Origin: an uncultured bacterium
GTDB taxonomy: Bacteria > Actinomycetota > Coriobacteriia > Coriobacteriales > Coriobacteriaceae
Reading direction: 5' to 3'
Assembly: GCA_905215385.1 (NCBI GenBank)
Contig: CAJMPY010000003.1
Coordinates: forward strand, 1 to 64,000
DNA: 64,000 nucleotides
Position 1 is the first letter of the stretch. The number at the start of each line of letters is the position of its first letter. Shown here in pieces: positions 51,614 through 60,525 of this stretch. The position numbers and the translations under genes are program-made. The notes below the pieces were generated by a model. That model was not told the origin of the DNA. It ran no database searches and saw only the letters and a program-made list of their open reading frames with translations.

Positions 51614-52318
51614 ATGGGCGTCGTCGATCCCTTTTCTGTTGCTCGGGCTGCTGGGCTCGAGCTCGTGCGGACGTCCGAGGGCCTTACGCTCACCGACGGC
51701 ACGATGGAGTTGCGTGCCGATTTTGGCCGCATGCTTCCACGGCTCAAGCAGGGCCGTTTGCAGCAAGAGCTGTTGGTAAAGGCTGCGCGCGCAAAAGGCA
51801 TCGAGCGCCCATGGGCGATTGATGCCACGGCAGGCTTTGGCGAGGATTCGCTGCTGCTGGCGGCCGCGGGCTTTACCGTCGATCTGTATGAACAGGATTG
51901 CGTGATCGCGGCGCTCCTCAAGGATGCCTTGGATCGCGCGGCAGATGATCCGGCGCTTGCGATAGCCGTGGCGCGCATGCGCTTACATGCGGGCGAGGAC
52001 AGCATTGCCGGCCTTCGCCATACAGCTGAGCTGATCGGGCAGGGCGAGCTCACCGCTCCTGACGTGGTATATCTGGACCCCATGTTTCCCGGGCGCACCA
52101 AGAGCGCGGCGGTGAAAAAGAAGTTCCAACTCTTGCATCATCTGGAGCAGCCGTGCGCCGACGAGGAGACGCTGGTCCAGGCAGCACTTGCGGTGTATCC
52201 GCGCAAGGTCGTTATCAAGCGGCCGGTGAAGGGCCCGTTGCTCGCCGGCGTAAAGCCGAGCTATCAGCTCGCGGGCAAGGCCGTTCGTTACGATGTTTTG
52301 GTGCCGCCGCGCCCGTAG
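51614..52318 (+). CDS. rsmJ: 16S rRNA (guanine1516-N2)-methyltransferase family (RsmJ-like)
   Basis: A 234-residue SAM-dependent methyltransferase: RADFGRMLPRLKQGRLQQEL, WAIDATAGFGEDSLLLAAAG (SAM loop), VDLYEQDCVIAALLKDAL, VVYLDPMFPGRTKSAAVKKK (DPMFP catalytic motif) and VIKRPVKGPLLAG. These are RsmJ signatures. The ATG at 51614 is set by AAGGAG; a GTG two codons upstream is possible. Confidence 0.9.
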   Translation: MGVVDPFSVARAAGLELVRTSEGLTLTDGTMELRADFGRMLPRLKQGRLQQELLVKAARAKGIERPWAIDATAGFGEDSLLLAAAGFTVDLYEQDCVIAALLKDALDRAADDPALAIAVARMRLHAGEDSIAGLRHTAELIGQGELTAPDVVYLDPMFPGRTKSAAVKKKFQLLHHLEQPCADEETLVQAALAVYPRKVVIKRPVKGPLLAGVKPSYQLAGKAVRYDVLVPPRP

Positions 52319-52366
52319 CTTGCGTGCGATGGCTGGCGCTCCGTCAGCGCCGTGCCGATGCGGGGC

Positions 52367-52663
52367 CTATTTCCAGGGGTGCGACGTCAGATGCCATCCG
52401 CCGCAGTATTCGCATTTGTAGCAGGCAAGCCCGCGGCGTCCGCGGTTTTCGCAGTCGGCCATAACGGCCTCGGCCTCGGCGCGCGTGTCGTAACGGTTTT
52501 TGCGTTCGCACGACTTGTAGCGCCAGGCTTCATCGCGCTCGGCGTCCAGGGCGTCGCGGCGCTCGTCTTCGCGTGCAAACAGGTCGCTCATATCGCCGCC
52601 CGTGGCAGCGCCCAAAAACTCGCTTTTGGCTTTTGACCAGGCGGCTCGCTTTTTGCTACCCAT
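52367..52663 (-). CDS. Small basic protein with C-terminal zinc-finger-like motif
   Basis: A 98-residue hypothetical protein. A basic N-terminus (MGSKKRAAWSKAKSEFLGA), a charged helix (REDERRDALDAERDEAWRYK) and a C-terminal CYKCEYCGGWHLTSHPWK that could bind zinc. Similar short C..C..WH proteins occur in actinobacteria without known function. The ATG at 52663 lies 12 bp after GAGGGG. Convergent with rsmJ. Confidence 0.65.
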   Translation of the reverse strand: MGSKKRAAWSKAKSEFLGAATGGDMSDLFAREDERRDALDAERDEAWRYKSCERKNRYDTRAEAEAVMADCENRGRRGLACYKCEYCGGWHLTSHPWK

Positions 52664-52740
52664 CTGCTTCGCGCCCCTCTTCAAACGCTGGTATCATTGC
52701 TCAATCAAAGTGATACCAATAAACGTGAGGTCGTCGCGTG

Positions 52741-53229
52741 ATGATCAGAAAAACCCTCGATACCGACATTCCCGCCGTCATGGCTATCTATGACGCGGCC
52801 CGCGCCTTTATGCGCGCACATGGCAACGCCACGCAGTGGCCGGTAGGCACGCCCTCGGACGAGCAGCTCAAAAGCGATATTGCCGCGGGCGGTAGCTATG
52901 TGTGCGAGGAAGACGGGCGCGTGGTGGCGACGTTTGCCTTTTTACCGGGTCCGGACGAGTGCTATGACGTCATTGAGGATGGCGCCTGGCGCAGCGACGC
53001 TCCATACCATGTGCTACATCGCGTGGCATCCGACGGCACCGTGCACGGTATCGCGGCAGCGATGTTTGCCTTTGCCAAGGAGCACGCCAGCCACTTGCGT
53101 ATCGACACGCACGAGGACAACTTGCCCATGCAGGGTGTCATCGCCAAGGCCGGGTTTAAGCGCGCCGGTATCGTATATGTGTCGGACGGTACGCCGCGTG
53201 TCGCGTTTGATTGGCTGCGCGAGGCGTAG
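52741..53229 (+). CDS. GNAT-family N-acetyltransferase
   Basis: A 162-residue GNAT: MIRKTLDTDIPAVMAIYDAA, YVCEEDGRVVATFAFLPGPD, HRVASDGTVHGIAAAMFAFA (acetyl-CoA loop region), LRIDTHEDNLPMQGVIAKAG and FKRAGIVYVSDGTPRVAFDW. It transfers an acetyl group from acetyl-CoA to an unknown amine. GTG at 52738 immediately precedes the ATG. A bidirectional terminator follows. Confidence 0.9.
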   Translation: MIRKTLDTDIPAVMAIYDAARAFMRAHGNATQWPVGTPSDEQLKSDIAAGGSYVCEEDGRVVATFAFLPGPDECYDVIEDGAWRSDAPYHVLHRVASDGTVHGIAAAMFAFAKEHASHLRIDTHEDNLPMQGVIAKAGFKRAGIVYVSDGTPRVAFDWLREA

Positions 53230-53264
53230 GAGCCAAGGCACGTATCGTCACCCAGCTCAAATAA

Positions 53265-53292
53265 AAAATGGCCCCGAGTGGGGCCATTTTTG
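53265..53292. terminator. Bidirectional terminator after the GNAT gene
   Basis: AAAATGGCCCC pairs with GGGGCCATTTT around GAGT, with T runs on both strands. It can end the acetyltransferase gene on the plus strand and the candidate RNA on the minus strand. Confidence 0.93.
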
Positions 53293-53459
53293 GTAAAACG
53301 CGTCGTTGTGGGACTCGCATTGTTACCGCCTCAGATGAGACCGGGCAGGCAAAAGGGGAGGTGCCGGCTTTCGCAAGGCGCGAACCTACGAAAATCGCCG
53401 CGCGGCAACGCGGGGCGATGAGCTCGGTCGGGGGATAGGGCCCGCTTCGCCCGCCGGCC
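53265..53459 (-). ncRNA. Candidate structured non-coding RNA
   Basis: On the minus strand an extended -10 (TGATACAAT, 53465-53473) lies just before a GC-rich stretch without a coding frame that ends at the terminator above, about 195 nt in all. Hairpins include ATCGCC.../GGCGAT around CGCG/CGCG and TTCGC/GCGAA; the 5' GGGCCGG can pair with CCGGTCT about 110 nt on. Length and closing-stem layout could fit a 6S-type RNA, but I could not match it to any known family. It fills the 305-bp gap before the TetM-like gene. Confidence 0.35.
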
Positions 53460-53534
53460 CGTAAATTGTATCATCCAGTGTGGAGCGTGAACGTCCGTTG
53501 CCGCGTGCGATGGGCTTGTAATAAGAGGAGAGCC

Positions 53535-55538
53535 ATGTCGAAGCAAGCGGTCGTTGGAATCTTGGCGCATGTCGATGCCGGCAAGACCACGTTGGCCGAG
53601 GCCATGCTGTTCAACGCGGGTCGCATTCGCAAGCGCGGCCGCGTGGACGATGGCGATTCGCATCTGGACACCAACGCGATCGAGCGTGAGCGCGGTATCA
53701 CGATTTTCTCGTCGCAGGCCGTGCTCGACCACGGCGATACTCACGTCATGCTCGTGGATGCACCAGGGCATGTCGATTTTTCTGCCGAGGCGGAGCGCAC
53801 ATTGCGCGCGCTCGACTACGCGATTTTAGTTGTGGGCGCTAACGATGGCGTGCAGGGGCACACCGAAACCCTGTGGCGCCTGCTTGCGCGCTATGACATT
53901 CCGACGTTCATCTATATCAACAAAATCGATTTGGAGAATCCCGGCCGCGATGTTTTGCTGGCACAGCTTGGGCAGCGTCTTTCCGAAGGCTGCCTGGATG
54001 CCAGCGAGCTGCTGGCGGGCGGCGCCGTTCAGGAGGACGCTGCTGCGTTGGACGAAGCGGCGCTCGAGGAGTTTCTTGAGGCGGGCGGGCTTTCCGCCGC
54101 AACGCTGTCGCGCATGGTTGCCGAGCGCAAGCTCTTTCCCTGCTTTGCCGGCTCGGCACTCAAGGACCAAGGCGTTGACGAGCTGCTGGATGGCATATGC
54201 GCGCTGATGCGTGAGCAGGCGTGGCTCCCGGAGTTTGCTGCGCGCGTCTATCGTGTCAGCCGCGGGGATCGTGGCGAGCGCTTGGCTTGGGTTAAAGTGA
54301 CCGGCGGCATGCTGCGCGCCAAGCAGATGATTGACGGACGTTCCGGTGCCGAGGCATGGGAACAGAAGGTCGATCAGGTGCGCATCTATAACGGTGAGAA
54401 ATACGAGCTTGCCCAGGAAGTTGCTGCTGGCGGCATCTGCGCCGTGACGGGTCTTGCGTACGTTCGCCCAGGGGACGCCCTGGGCGCGGAGCCCGCGGGC
54501 GATGCGCCCGTCATTGCGCCAGTCCTCACCTATACGGTGCTGCCGGGCGAACATGACGTCCATGCGGTGTTCAAAGCGCTGACTGAGTTGGCGGACGAAG
54601 ATCCCATGCTTGGCGTGAGCTGGAATACGCATCTTGAGCAGATTCATTTGCAGTTGATGGGCGCTGTGCAACTCGAGGTCGTGCAGCGGGTGCTGGCCGA
54701 TCGCTTTGGTCTTACGGTTGGGTTTGAGCCCGGCGGCATTCTCTATAAGGAGACTATCTCGCAGCCGGTCGAGGGCGTGGGCCACTTTGAGCCGCTGCGC
54801 CACTATGCCGAGGTGCATCTGCGCCTGGAGCCGTTGCCAGCAGGTTCGGGCGTGCAGTTTGGCACCGTGACCTCGACCGACGAGCTTGATCTTAACTGGC
54901 AGCGTCTGGCACTCACCAACGCCATGGAGCGCGACCACCTGGGCGTGCTGACCGGCTCGCCCATCACCGATGTGCGCATTACGCTCACGGGCGGCCGCGC
55001 GCATGCCAAACACACCGAGGGCGGCGATTTTCGTCAGGCCACGTACCGCGCGATTCGCCAGGGTTTGATGCAGGCGCGCGATGCAGGCGTAGCGGTGCTG
55101 TTGGAGCCGTGGTACCACTTTGAGCTCGAGGTGCCAGGGGAATGCGTGGGCCGGGCACTCTCGGATGCCACGCGCATGGGCGCCGAGTACGAGCCGCCGG
55201 CGATGGCGGGCGACCGGGCGAAGCTTGTGGGTCGCGTGCCGGCATCCGAGGTGCAGGATTATGCGCTGGAGGTGGCTGCCTACACGAGCGGTCGCGGCCA
55301 TCTGTACCTGGAGTTCGCCGGTTACGCGCCCTGTCATGATGCTGAGCGCGTAATCGAGACGGCGGCCTATGAACCCGAGGCCGATCTGCCCAACACGCCC
55401 GACTCGGTCTTTTGCTCTCACGGCGCCGGCTACACGGTCAAATGGTACGACGTGCCCGCCGCGGCGCACGTAAAGATCGATCCCACCACCTTCCGCCCCT
55501 GGCGAGCAGCAGACGCCGAGTTTTTCGGCCATAGGTGA
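53535..55538 (+). CDS. TetM-like/EF-G-family ribosome-associated GTPase
   Basis: A 667-residue translational GTPase: GILAHVDAGKTTLAEAML, RERGITIFSSQAV, VDAPGHVDFSAEAERTLR, YINKIDLENPGRD, then EF-G-like domains II-V. The overall layout is that of tetracycline ribosomal-protection proteins. However, the domain IV segment reads RAHAKHTEGGDFRQATYRAI where Tet(M) has the YYSPVSTPADFR loop that reaches the drug site, so this is more likely a TetM-like housekeeping/stress factor than a resistance gene. GAGGAG precedes the ATG. The stop codon lies inside a palindrome. Confidence 0.88.
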   Translation: MSKQAVVGILAHVDAGKTTLAEAMLFNAGRIRKRGRVDDGDSHLDTNAIERERGITIFSSQAVLDHGDTHVMLVDAPGHVDFSAEAERTLRALDYAILVVGANDGVQGHTETLWRLLARYDIPTFIYINKIDLENPGRDVLLAQLGQRLSEGCLDASELLAGGAVQEDAAALDEAALEEFLEAGGLSAATLSRMVAERKLFPCFAGSALKDQGVDELLDGICALMREQAWLPEFAARVYRVSRGDRGERLAWVKVTGGMLRAKQMIDGRSGAEAWEQKVDQVRIYNGEKYELAQEVAAGGICAVTGLAYVRPGDALGAEPAGDAPVIAPVLTYTVLPGEHDVHAVFKALTELADEDPMLGVSWNTHLEQIHLQLMGAVQLEVVQRVLADRFGLTVGFEPGGILYKETISQPVEGVGHFEPLRHYAEVHLRLEPLPAGSGVQFGTVTSTDELDLNWQRLALTNAMERDHLGVLTGSPITDVRITLTGGRAHAKHTEGGDFRQATYRAIRQGLMQARDAGVAVLLEPWYHFELEVPGECVGRALSDATRMGAEYEPPAMAGDRAKLVGRVPASEVQDYALEVAAYTSGRGHLYLEFAGYAPCHDAERVIETAAYEPEADLPNTPDSVFCSHGAGYTVKWYDVPAAAHVKIDPTTFRPWRAADAEFFGHR

Positions 55539-55563
55539 TAGAAGGGCGGCCTCTTTGTCACCT
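55533..55563. repeat. 31-bp palindrome, family copy 6 (diverged, pairing kept)
   Basis: Aligns with the family at about two thirds of positions; outer bases changed from AT/AT to AG/CT on both arms, so it still pairs. It contains the TGA stop (55536-55538) of the TetM-like gene and ends 7 bp before the ATPase direct repeats. Confidence 0.7.
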
Positions 55564-55569
55564 GCTGTT

Positions 55570-55599
55570 GGTATAACTCGGTATAAGTTGGTATAACTA
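55570..55599. repeat. Three tandem 10-bp direct repeats before ATPase paralogue 2
   Basis: Units at 55570-55579, 55580-55589 and 55590-55599 with consensus GGTATAA(C/G)T. Each unit contains a -10-like TATAA, so the array may overlap the promoter. It ends 32 bp before the ATG. Confidence 0.88.
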
Positions 55600-55631
55600 T
55601 AGGCAGCCTTTGCCAATCCGAGGAGGCCGAC

Positions 55632-56750
55632 ATGAATCCAAATCCCTTTAAGCCAACGGCTGGTAAGCGACCTCCGGTGCTCATCGGTCGCGAGTCGGTC
55701 ATCGAAGATTTTGAGGAAGGGCTCGATAACGGTGCCGGAGCGCCGGGCAGACTCATGCTCATTACAGGAAACCGCGGCTGTGGCAAAACAGTTCTCCTGC
55801 GGGAGCTGCAGCGTCTCGCCAGTGAGCGCAGATGGGCGGTTGTCTCCGATTCCGCTTCGCTTGGTTTATGCGACCGCTTGGCCGACGCGCTTCGCTCGAA
55901 TAAACCCGTTGTGACGTCGATGGAGTTTGGTCCGTCATTTGGCCGAATGTCGGTTGAGGCGGCGCGGGCAAAAGGCGAGACGTTGCGGGGGCTGGTCAAC
56001 GAACGTCTCAAGAAACTCGGTCCAGGTAAGGGCATCCTGTTTGCGATTGACGAGGCTCAATCTGCGTCTATCGAGGAACTGGCGGCTCTCGCCGTTCTCT
56101 ATCAGCAGGTGCTCGGAGATCAGGATGCCACGGGCTTGCCCGATAGCGAGCAACGCGGTCTTGCGCTGGTCTTTGCCGGCTTGCCCAGCATGGTTGACGA
56201 TCTGCTCGAAGAGCCGAGCGTGACGTTTTTGCGACGTGCCCAGCAGCGTACGTTGGGGGCGATTTCTTTGCCCAAGGTGCGCGATTCGTATATCCAGACG
56301 GTCAAGCGCGCTGGTTTTTATATTGATGCGGAGACCGCGGACCTTGCGGCGCGCAAGAGCATGGGGCATCCCTATATGGTTCAGCTGGTGGGATATTACA
56401 TGTGGCGGTCTGCTGTCCGGCGTGGCTCGCAAGTCATTGAAGGGTGCGATGTCGAGGATGGCCATGCGGATGCCGTCTCCGAGTTCTACGAAGCGGTTGA
56501 CGCGCCTCTGTATTACGGGCTGCGCAGCCCGCAGCGCCTCTTTATCGAGGCCATGGCGGTTGACGAGGGCAAGCCGACGCGTATGGCGGATATCATTGAG
56601 CGCTGCGACCGCACCCAGAGCTGGGCGAGCAAATACCGCGCAAGCCTGATTCGCGAGCGCGTCATCGAGGCCGCCGGATACGGTCTCGTCCGGTTTACCG
56701 TGCCCATGCTGGGCAAGTACATTCGCGATCACATTTTATGGCACGAGTAA
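55632..56750 (+). CDS. AAA+ ATPase with C-terminal winged helix (paralogue 2)
   Basis: A 372-residue member of the same family as 3520-4614 but more diverged: MNPNPFKPTAGKRPPVLIGR, Walker A GNRGCGKT, Walker B-like ILFAIDEAQ, SVTFLRRAQQRTLGAISL (sensor region), MGHPYMVQLVGYYMW, and a C-terminal winged helix (KPTRMADIIERCDRTQSWAS). GAGGAGG precedes the ATG. Role unknown; DNA binding to the adjacent repeats is inference. Flanked by palindromes at 55533 and 56750, the latter starting at its stop codon. Confidence 0.85.
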   Translation: MNPNPFKPTAGKRPPVLIGRESVIEDFEEGLDNGAGAPGRLMLITGNRGCGKTVLLRELQRLASERRWAVVSDSASLGLCDRLADALRSNKPVVTSMEFGPSFGRMSVEAARAKGETLRGLVNERLKKLGPGKGILFAIDEAQSASIEELAALAVLYQQVLGDQDATGLPDSEQRGLALVFAGLPSMVDDLLEEPSVTFLRRAQQRTLGAISLPKVRDSYIQTVKRAGFYIDAETADLAARKSMGHPYMVQLVGYYMWRSAVRRGSQVIEGCDVEDGHADAVSEFYEAVDAPLYYGLRSPQRLFIEAMAVDEGKPTRMADIIERCDRTQSWASKYRASLIRERVIEAAGYGLVRFTVPMLGKYIRDHILWHE

Positions 56751-56781
56751 TGTGACATGAGGGACTGTCCCTTTGTCACAT
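56750..56781. repeat. 32-bp palindrome, family copy 7
   Basis: ATGTGACATGAGGGAC with GTCCCTTTGTCACAT; one extra base and a local change in the left arm. Its first base is the last base of the ATPase stop codon TAA. Confidence 0.88.
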
Positions 56782-56803
56782 TCGATCAATAGGAAGGGGA
56801 GCG

Positions 56804-59296
56804 ATGGCGGTGTCGCAACAACCAAGCGCTATCGAGGTGCGTGGCGCGCGTGTCCATAACCTTAAGGACATCGATATCGATATTCCGCTGGGAAAGCTGG
56901 TGGGTATTGCCGGCGTGTCGGGCTCGGGCAAGAGCTCGCTGGCGCTGGGTGTTTTGTATGCCGAGGGCTCGCGCCGTTACCTGGAGGCGCTCAGCACCTA
57001 TACCCGCCGTCGTCTGACGCAGGCCGAGCACGCCCAGGTGGACGAGGTGCTGCACGTGCCGGCGGCGCTCGCATTGCATCAGCGCCCCAGTGTGCCAGGC
57101 GTGCGTTCGACCTTTGGCACCATGACCGAGCTCAACAATAGCCTGCGTCTGCTCTTTAGCCGCTGCGCCCATCACGTCTGCCCGCATTGCGGGGCGCGCG
57201 TGGAGCCGAGCCTTAACGTGGCCGCGGGCCTGTCGCTCACATGCCCCGCATGCGGGCGCGAGTTCTATGCGCCGGGTGCCGAGGACCTTGCCTTTAACAG
57301 TGGCGGCGCGTGCCCTACCTGCGGAGGCACCGGCGTCATGCGCGAGGTGGACGAGGCGAGCCTGGTGCCCGACGAGTCAAAGACAATCAACGAGGGCGCG
57401 GTGCTTCCCTGGGGCACGCTCATGTGGGATCTGATGAAGCAGGTGGCCGGCGAGATGGGCGTGCGCACCGACGTTCCGTTTAACCAGCTCACGCCCGCCG
57501 AGCGCGATATCGTGTTTCATGGTCCGGCGGTTAAGAAGCATATTCTCTACGTCCCCAAAAACGGCGAGGGCGCCACGCCGCTCGACTTTACCTATTACAA
57601 CGCCGTCTATACCGTTGAGAATGCGCTCGCCAAGGTTAAGGACGACAAGGGGCTCAAGCGCGTTGCGCGCTTTTTGCGCGAGGGACCGTGCCGCGATTGC
57701 GGAGGCACGCGTCTTTCCGAGGCTGCGCGCCAGCCCCAGGTGCGCGGTATCAATCTGGCGCAGGCGGCGGCCATGACGCTGGGCGAGGCGATTGAGTGGG
57801 TGCGCGGAGTGCCCGCATCCTTGCCGACCGAGATGCAGCCCATGGCGACGGATATCTGCGATTCGTTTTTGAGCACGGCCCGTCGCCTGGTCGATCTGGG
57901 TCTCGACTACCTTTCGCTCGACCGCGCCGGTGCCACGCTGTCGACGGGCGAGCGCCAGCGCGTGCAGCTTGCCCGCGTGGTGCGCAACCGATCGACGGGC
58001 GTGCTGTATGTGCTGGACGAGCCTTCGATCGGCTTGCATCCTGCCAATGTCGATGGCCTGGTGGGCGTGATGCGCGATCTGGTGGATGACGGCAACACCG
58101 TGGTTGTTGTTGACCACGACACGCGCGTGCTGGCAGAAGCCGACTATCTGGTCGAGATGGGCCCCGTTGCGGGAGCAGGCGGCGGCCATGTAATCGCCGC
58201 CGGTACGGTAGACGAGGTCGAACAATCGCAGGGCAGCCGCATCGCGCCGTTCTTGCGCTCGGACCCCAAGCGTCTGCGCCCGCAGGTGGCTGACGACGAA
58301 ATGTTCGACCTAGGCCATATCCGCATGGCGACCGATGCCATCCATACCGTCAAACCACTCGAAGTCGATATCCCGCGCGGGCGCCTTGTCGCGGTGACGG
58401 GTGTTTCGGGTTCGGGCAAGACGACACTGGTGCTCGAGACGCTCATCCCGGCGCTCAAGGCGCAAGCGGCCGGCGAGCGCCTGCCAAGGCACGTGCGTTG
58501 GGTCGATGCCGAGGGCATCGCGCGCGCCAACCTGATTGACGCCACGCCCATCGGTGCCAACGTGCGCTCGACGGTGGCGACCTATGCCGACATCCATGAC
58601 GAGCTGCGCCGCGCCTTTGCCCGTACGCCCGAGGCCAAGGAGGCAGGGTATAAGGCGGGCGCCTTTAGCTACAACACTGGCACCTTGCGCTGTCCTACGT
58701 GCGATGGCACGGGTTCGATATCGCTTGACGTGCAGTTTTTGCCCGATGTCGAGATCGTCTGCCCTGCATGCCGCGGCTCGCGTTATGCCGACGCAGCCTC
58801 GTATATCCATCGCGAGGGCAAGGACGGCAGCCTACTTACATTGCCGCAGCTCATGGATATGAGTGTGGACGAGGCCATTGACGCCACGTTGGGACTCAAG
58901 AAAGTCCAGGCGCGCTTGCAGACCTTGCACGACCTGGGTTTGGGCTACTTGACACTGGGCGAGCCCACGCCGGCGCTCTCGGGCGGCGAGGCGCAGCGGC
59001 TTAAGCTTGCGAGCGAGATGGGCCGCGTGCAGGACGATGCCGTATTCGTATTCGACGAGCCCACGATCGGCCTGCATCCGCTCGATGTTCAGGTGCTGCT
59101 GAGTGTGTTTGACGGCCTCGTTGCCAAGGGCGCCACGGTTATCGTGATCGAACACGACCTCGACCTTATCCGTAATGCCGATTACGTGATCGACATGGGC
59201 CCGGGCGGCGGTGACGCAGGCGGACAAATCGTCTGCACCGGCACGCCGGATGACACTGCGGCCTGCTCCGCAAGCGTCACTGGCCGCTACCTCTAG
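56804..59296 (+). CDS. UvrA-like ABC ATPase (UvrA2 type, shortened)
   Basis: An 830-residue two-module UvrA paralogue, about 110 residues shorter than canonical UvrA. First module: Walker A GVSGSGKSS (37-45), zinc cysteines CPHCGARVEP/CPACGREF, signature LSTGERQRVQLARVV (usual LSGGE changed to LSTGE), Walker B VLYVLDEPSIGLHP. Second module: GVSGSGKTTLVLETL, CPTCDGTGSI/CPACRGSRY, LSGGEAQRLKLASEM, VFVFDEPTIGLHP. Such UvrA2-type proteins can act in damage tolerance or drug resistance instead of excision repair. The start ATG follows GGAAGGGGAG. It sits between two ATPase paralogues. Confidence 0.9.
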   Translation: MAVSQQPSAIEVRGARVHNLKDIDIDIPLGKLVGIAGVSGSGKSSLALGVLYAEGSRRYLEALSTYTRRRLTQAEHAQVDEVLHVPAALALHQRPSVPGVRSTFGTMTELNNSLRLLFSRCAHHVCPHCGARVEPSLNVAAGLSLTCPACGREFYAPGAEDLAFNSGGACPTCGGTGVMREVDEASLVPDESKTINEGAVLPWGTLMWDLMKQVAGEMGVRTDVPFNQLTPAERDIVFHGPAVKKHILYVPKNGEGATPLDFTYYNAVYTVENALAKVKDDKGLKRVARFLREGPCRDCGGTRLSEAARQPQVRGINLAQAAAMTLGEAIEWVRGVPASLPTEMQPMATDICDSFLSTARRLVDLGLDYLSLDRAGATLSTGERQRVQLARVVRNRSTGVLYVLDEPSIGLHPANVDGLVGVMRDLVDDGNTVVVVDHDTRVLAEADYLVEMGPVAGAGGGHVIAAGTVDEVEQSQGSRIAPFLRSDPKRLRPQVADDEMFDLGHIRMATDAIHTVKPLEVDIPRGRLVAVTGVSGSGKTTLVLETLIPALKAQAAGERLPRHVRWVDAEGIARANLIDATPIGANVRSTVATYADIHDELRRAFARTPEAKEAGYKAGAFSYNTGTLRCPTCDGTGSISLDVQFLPDVEIVCPACRGSRYADAASYIHREGKDGSLLTLPQLMDMSVDEAIDATLGLKKVQARLQTLHDLGLGYLTLGEPTPALSGGEAQRLKLASEMGRVQDDAVFVFDEPTIGLHPLDVQVLLSVFDGLVAKGATVIVIEHDLDLIRNADYVIDMGPGGGDAGGQIVCTGTPDDTAACSASVTGRYL

Positions 59297-59300
59297 CAGA

Positions 59301-59331
59301 ATGTGACAAAGGGACAGTCCCTTTGTCACAT
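59301..59331. repeat. 31-bp palindrome, family copy 8 (perfect)
   Basis: Identical to 17480. Lies 4 bp after the UvrA-like stop and 7 bp from the stop of the convergent ATPase gene. Confidence 0.95.
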
Positions 59332-59338
59332 CCGATGC

Positions 59339-60439
59339 CTATTTCACGCATTGAGCGGTGAGATAGTCGCGGAAGAACGGTAATTCAAAAGCGACGATTC
59401 CGCGCCCGCGTTCTCCAATGATGCCGGCGTCTATCATGCGGCGTCGGTAGCGGGAGACCTGTTGCGGCGAACGCTTAAGGCGCTCGACAAGGTCAGCGGT
59501 GGTGGACTCTTCTTCGTCGTCGAGCATGGCGATGAGAAATCGCTTGTCCTCCGCAGTGAGTTCCCGATAGGTCGCTGCGAGGATCCGGTCGTCCATTTCA
59601 TCGCGTGCGATTTTGATTCCCTGGTCAAAGTCGCGAGATGATATTTCCCTCGAGTTGCTCGTGAGATCCCAGGCGCGGTAACCCACAAGCTGCAAAAGGA
59701 AAGGAAAGCCCGAAATCGAGCGAACGGCCTTATCGATTCCCTCGGCATCCGCCAGACGGTCGTTTTCCTGGATCGTTCGGATCAAGGCCTCGCGTACATC
59801 GTAGTCGGCGATACGCCCCAGATGATATTGCTGGGCGCGACGAAGGAACGAGACCGTCTTGTGGTTCAGCAACGTCGAGACGTTGTTGGGAAGTCCCGCC
59901 ATGAGTAGAGCGACGCGTTTCCCATCGGTCACAAAGTGCTGATACGTGGCTGCGAGCTGGATCATCTCGTCGAGCGTCGGGTCGACCTCATCAACCGTGA
60001 CGAGTAGACCGGTGCCCGTTTCGTTGAGCTGGTCGATGATGTCGCTCATGCGATAACGCCAAGTCGAGGCATCGTGAACACGATTGACCTCGATACTGCC
60101 GAGCGGCGCGATTCCGAGACCGGTGACTTCGAAGTTGTTAGACGGGTTGATGAGATGGCCTGCAGCACGTTTCGCCCCGAGCTCGATTTCCTCAAGCATT
60201 CCCGAGAGCGCGGTCGTCTTTACCGCTATCCAGCCGTGGGATTCCGCCCTTGTTGCGAGCGACGACATGAGAGCGGTTTTACCGGTTCCACGCGCGCCTG
60301 AGAAGATCGAGGTCAATTCCGGGCGTCTACGCTGGCTCAAGAAGGCACGGTCCAAATCCCGAATAATCTGTTGTCTGCCGGCGAGATGGGCAGGAACCTC
60401 ACCAAAACTGGGGGTAAACGGGTTCTCGAGATATTCCAC
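59339..60439 (-). CDS. AAA+ ATPase with C-terminal winged helix (paralogue 3)
   Basis: A 366-residue close relative of the ATPase at 3520-4614: ENPFTPSFGEVPAHLAGRQQ, Walker A GARGTGKT, Walker B-like LLVTVDEVDP, SFLRRAQQYHLGRIADYDVR, ISGFPFLLQLVGYRAWDLTS and a winged helix (ESTTADLVERLKRSPQQVSR) ending in GIVAFELPFFRDYLTAQ. GTG start after AAAGGAG. Perfect 31-bp palindromes lie beyond both ends (59301 and 60526). Its upstream direct repeats differ from those of the other two paralogues. Confidence 0.86.
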   Translation of the reverse strand: MEYLENPFTPSFGEVPAHLAGRQQIIRDLDRAFLSQRRRPELTSIFSGARGTGKTALMSSLATRAESHGWIAVKTTALSGMLEEIELGAKRAAGHLINPSNNFEVTGLGIAPLGSIEVNRVHDASTWRYRMSDIIDQLNETGTGLLVTVDEVDPTLDEMIQLAATYQHFVTDGKRVALLMAGLPNNVSTLLNHKTVSFLRRAQQYHLGRIADYDVREALIRTIQENDRLADAEGIDKAVRSISGFPFLLQLVGYRAWDLTSNSREISSRDFDQGIKIARDEMDDRILAATYRELTAEDKRFLIAMLDDEEESTTADLVERLKRSPQQVSRYRRRMIDAGIIGERGRGIVAFELPFFRDYLTAQCVK

Positions 60440-60461
60440 AAGGCTCTCCTTTCACATCGGC

Positions 60462-60501
60462 GTTTAACTCCATTTTATTCTAGTTAATTCTGATTAAAAG
60501 C
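60462..60501. repeat. 10-bp-period AT-rich repeats before ATPase paralogue 3
   Basis: Four imperfect 10-bp units (60462, 60472, 60482, 60492); best pair ATTTTATTCT/AGTTAATTCT, with the outer units sharing TTAA. Weaker than the arrays at 4624 and 55570 but in the same place, 23 bp before the start codon. Confidence 0.55.
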
Positions 60502-60525
60502 GACGGCTCGTTATTTGGTGCATCA

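Noticed and set aside
53535..55538. Acquired tetracycline-resistance gene
   Set aside because: The domain IV loop lacks the Tet(M)-type residues and the gene composition matches its neighbours.
53826..55616. A 596-codon minus-strand frame opposite the TetM-like gene
   Set aside because: Antisense shadow; the plus-strand GTPase motifs are unambiguous.
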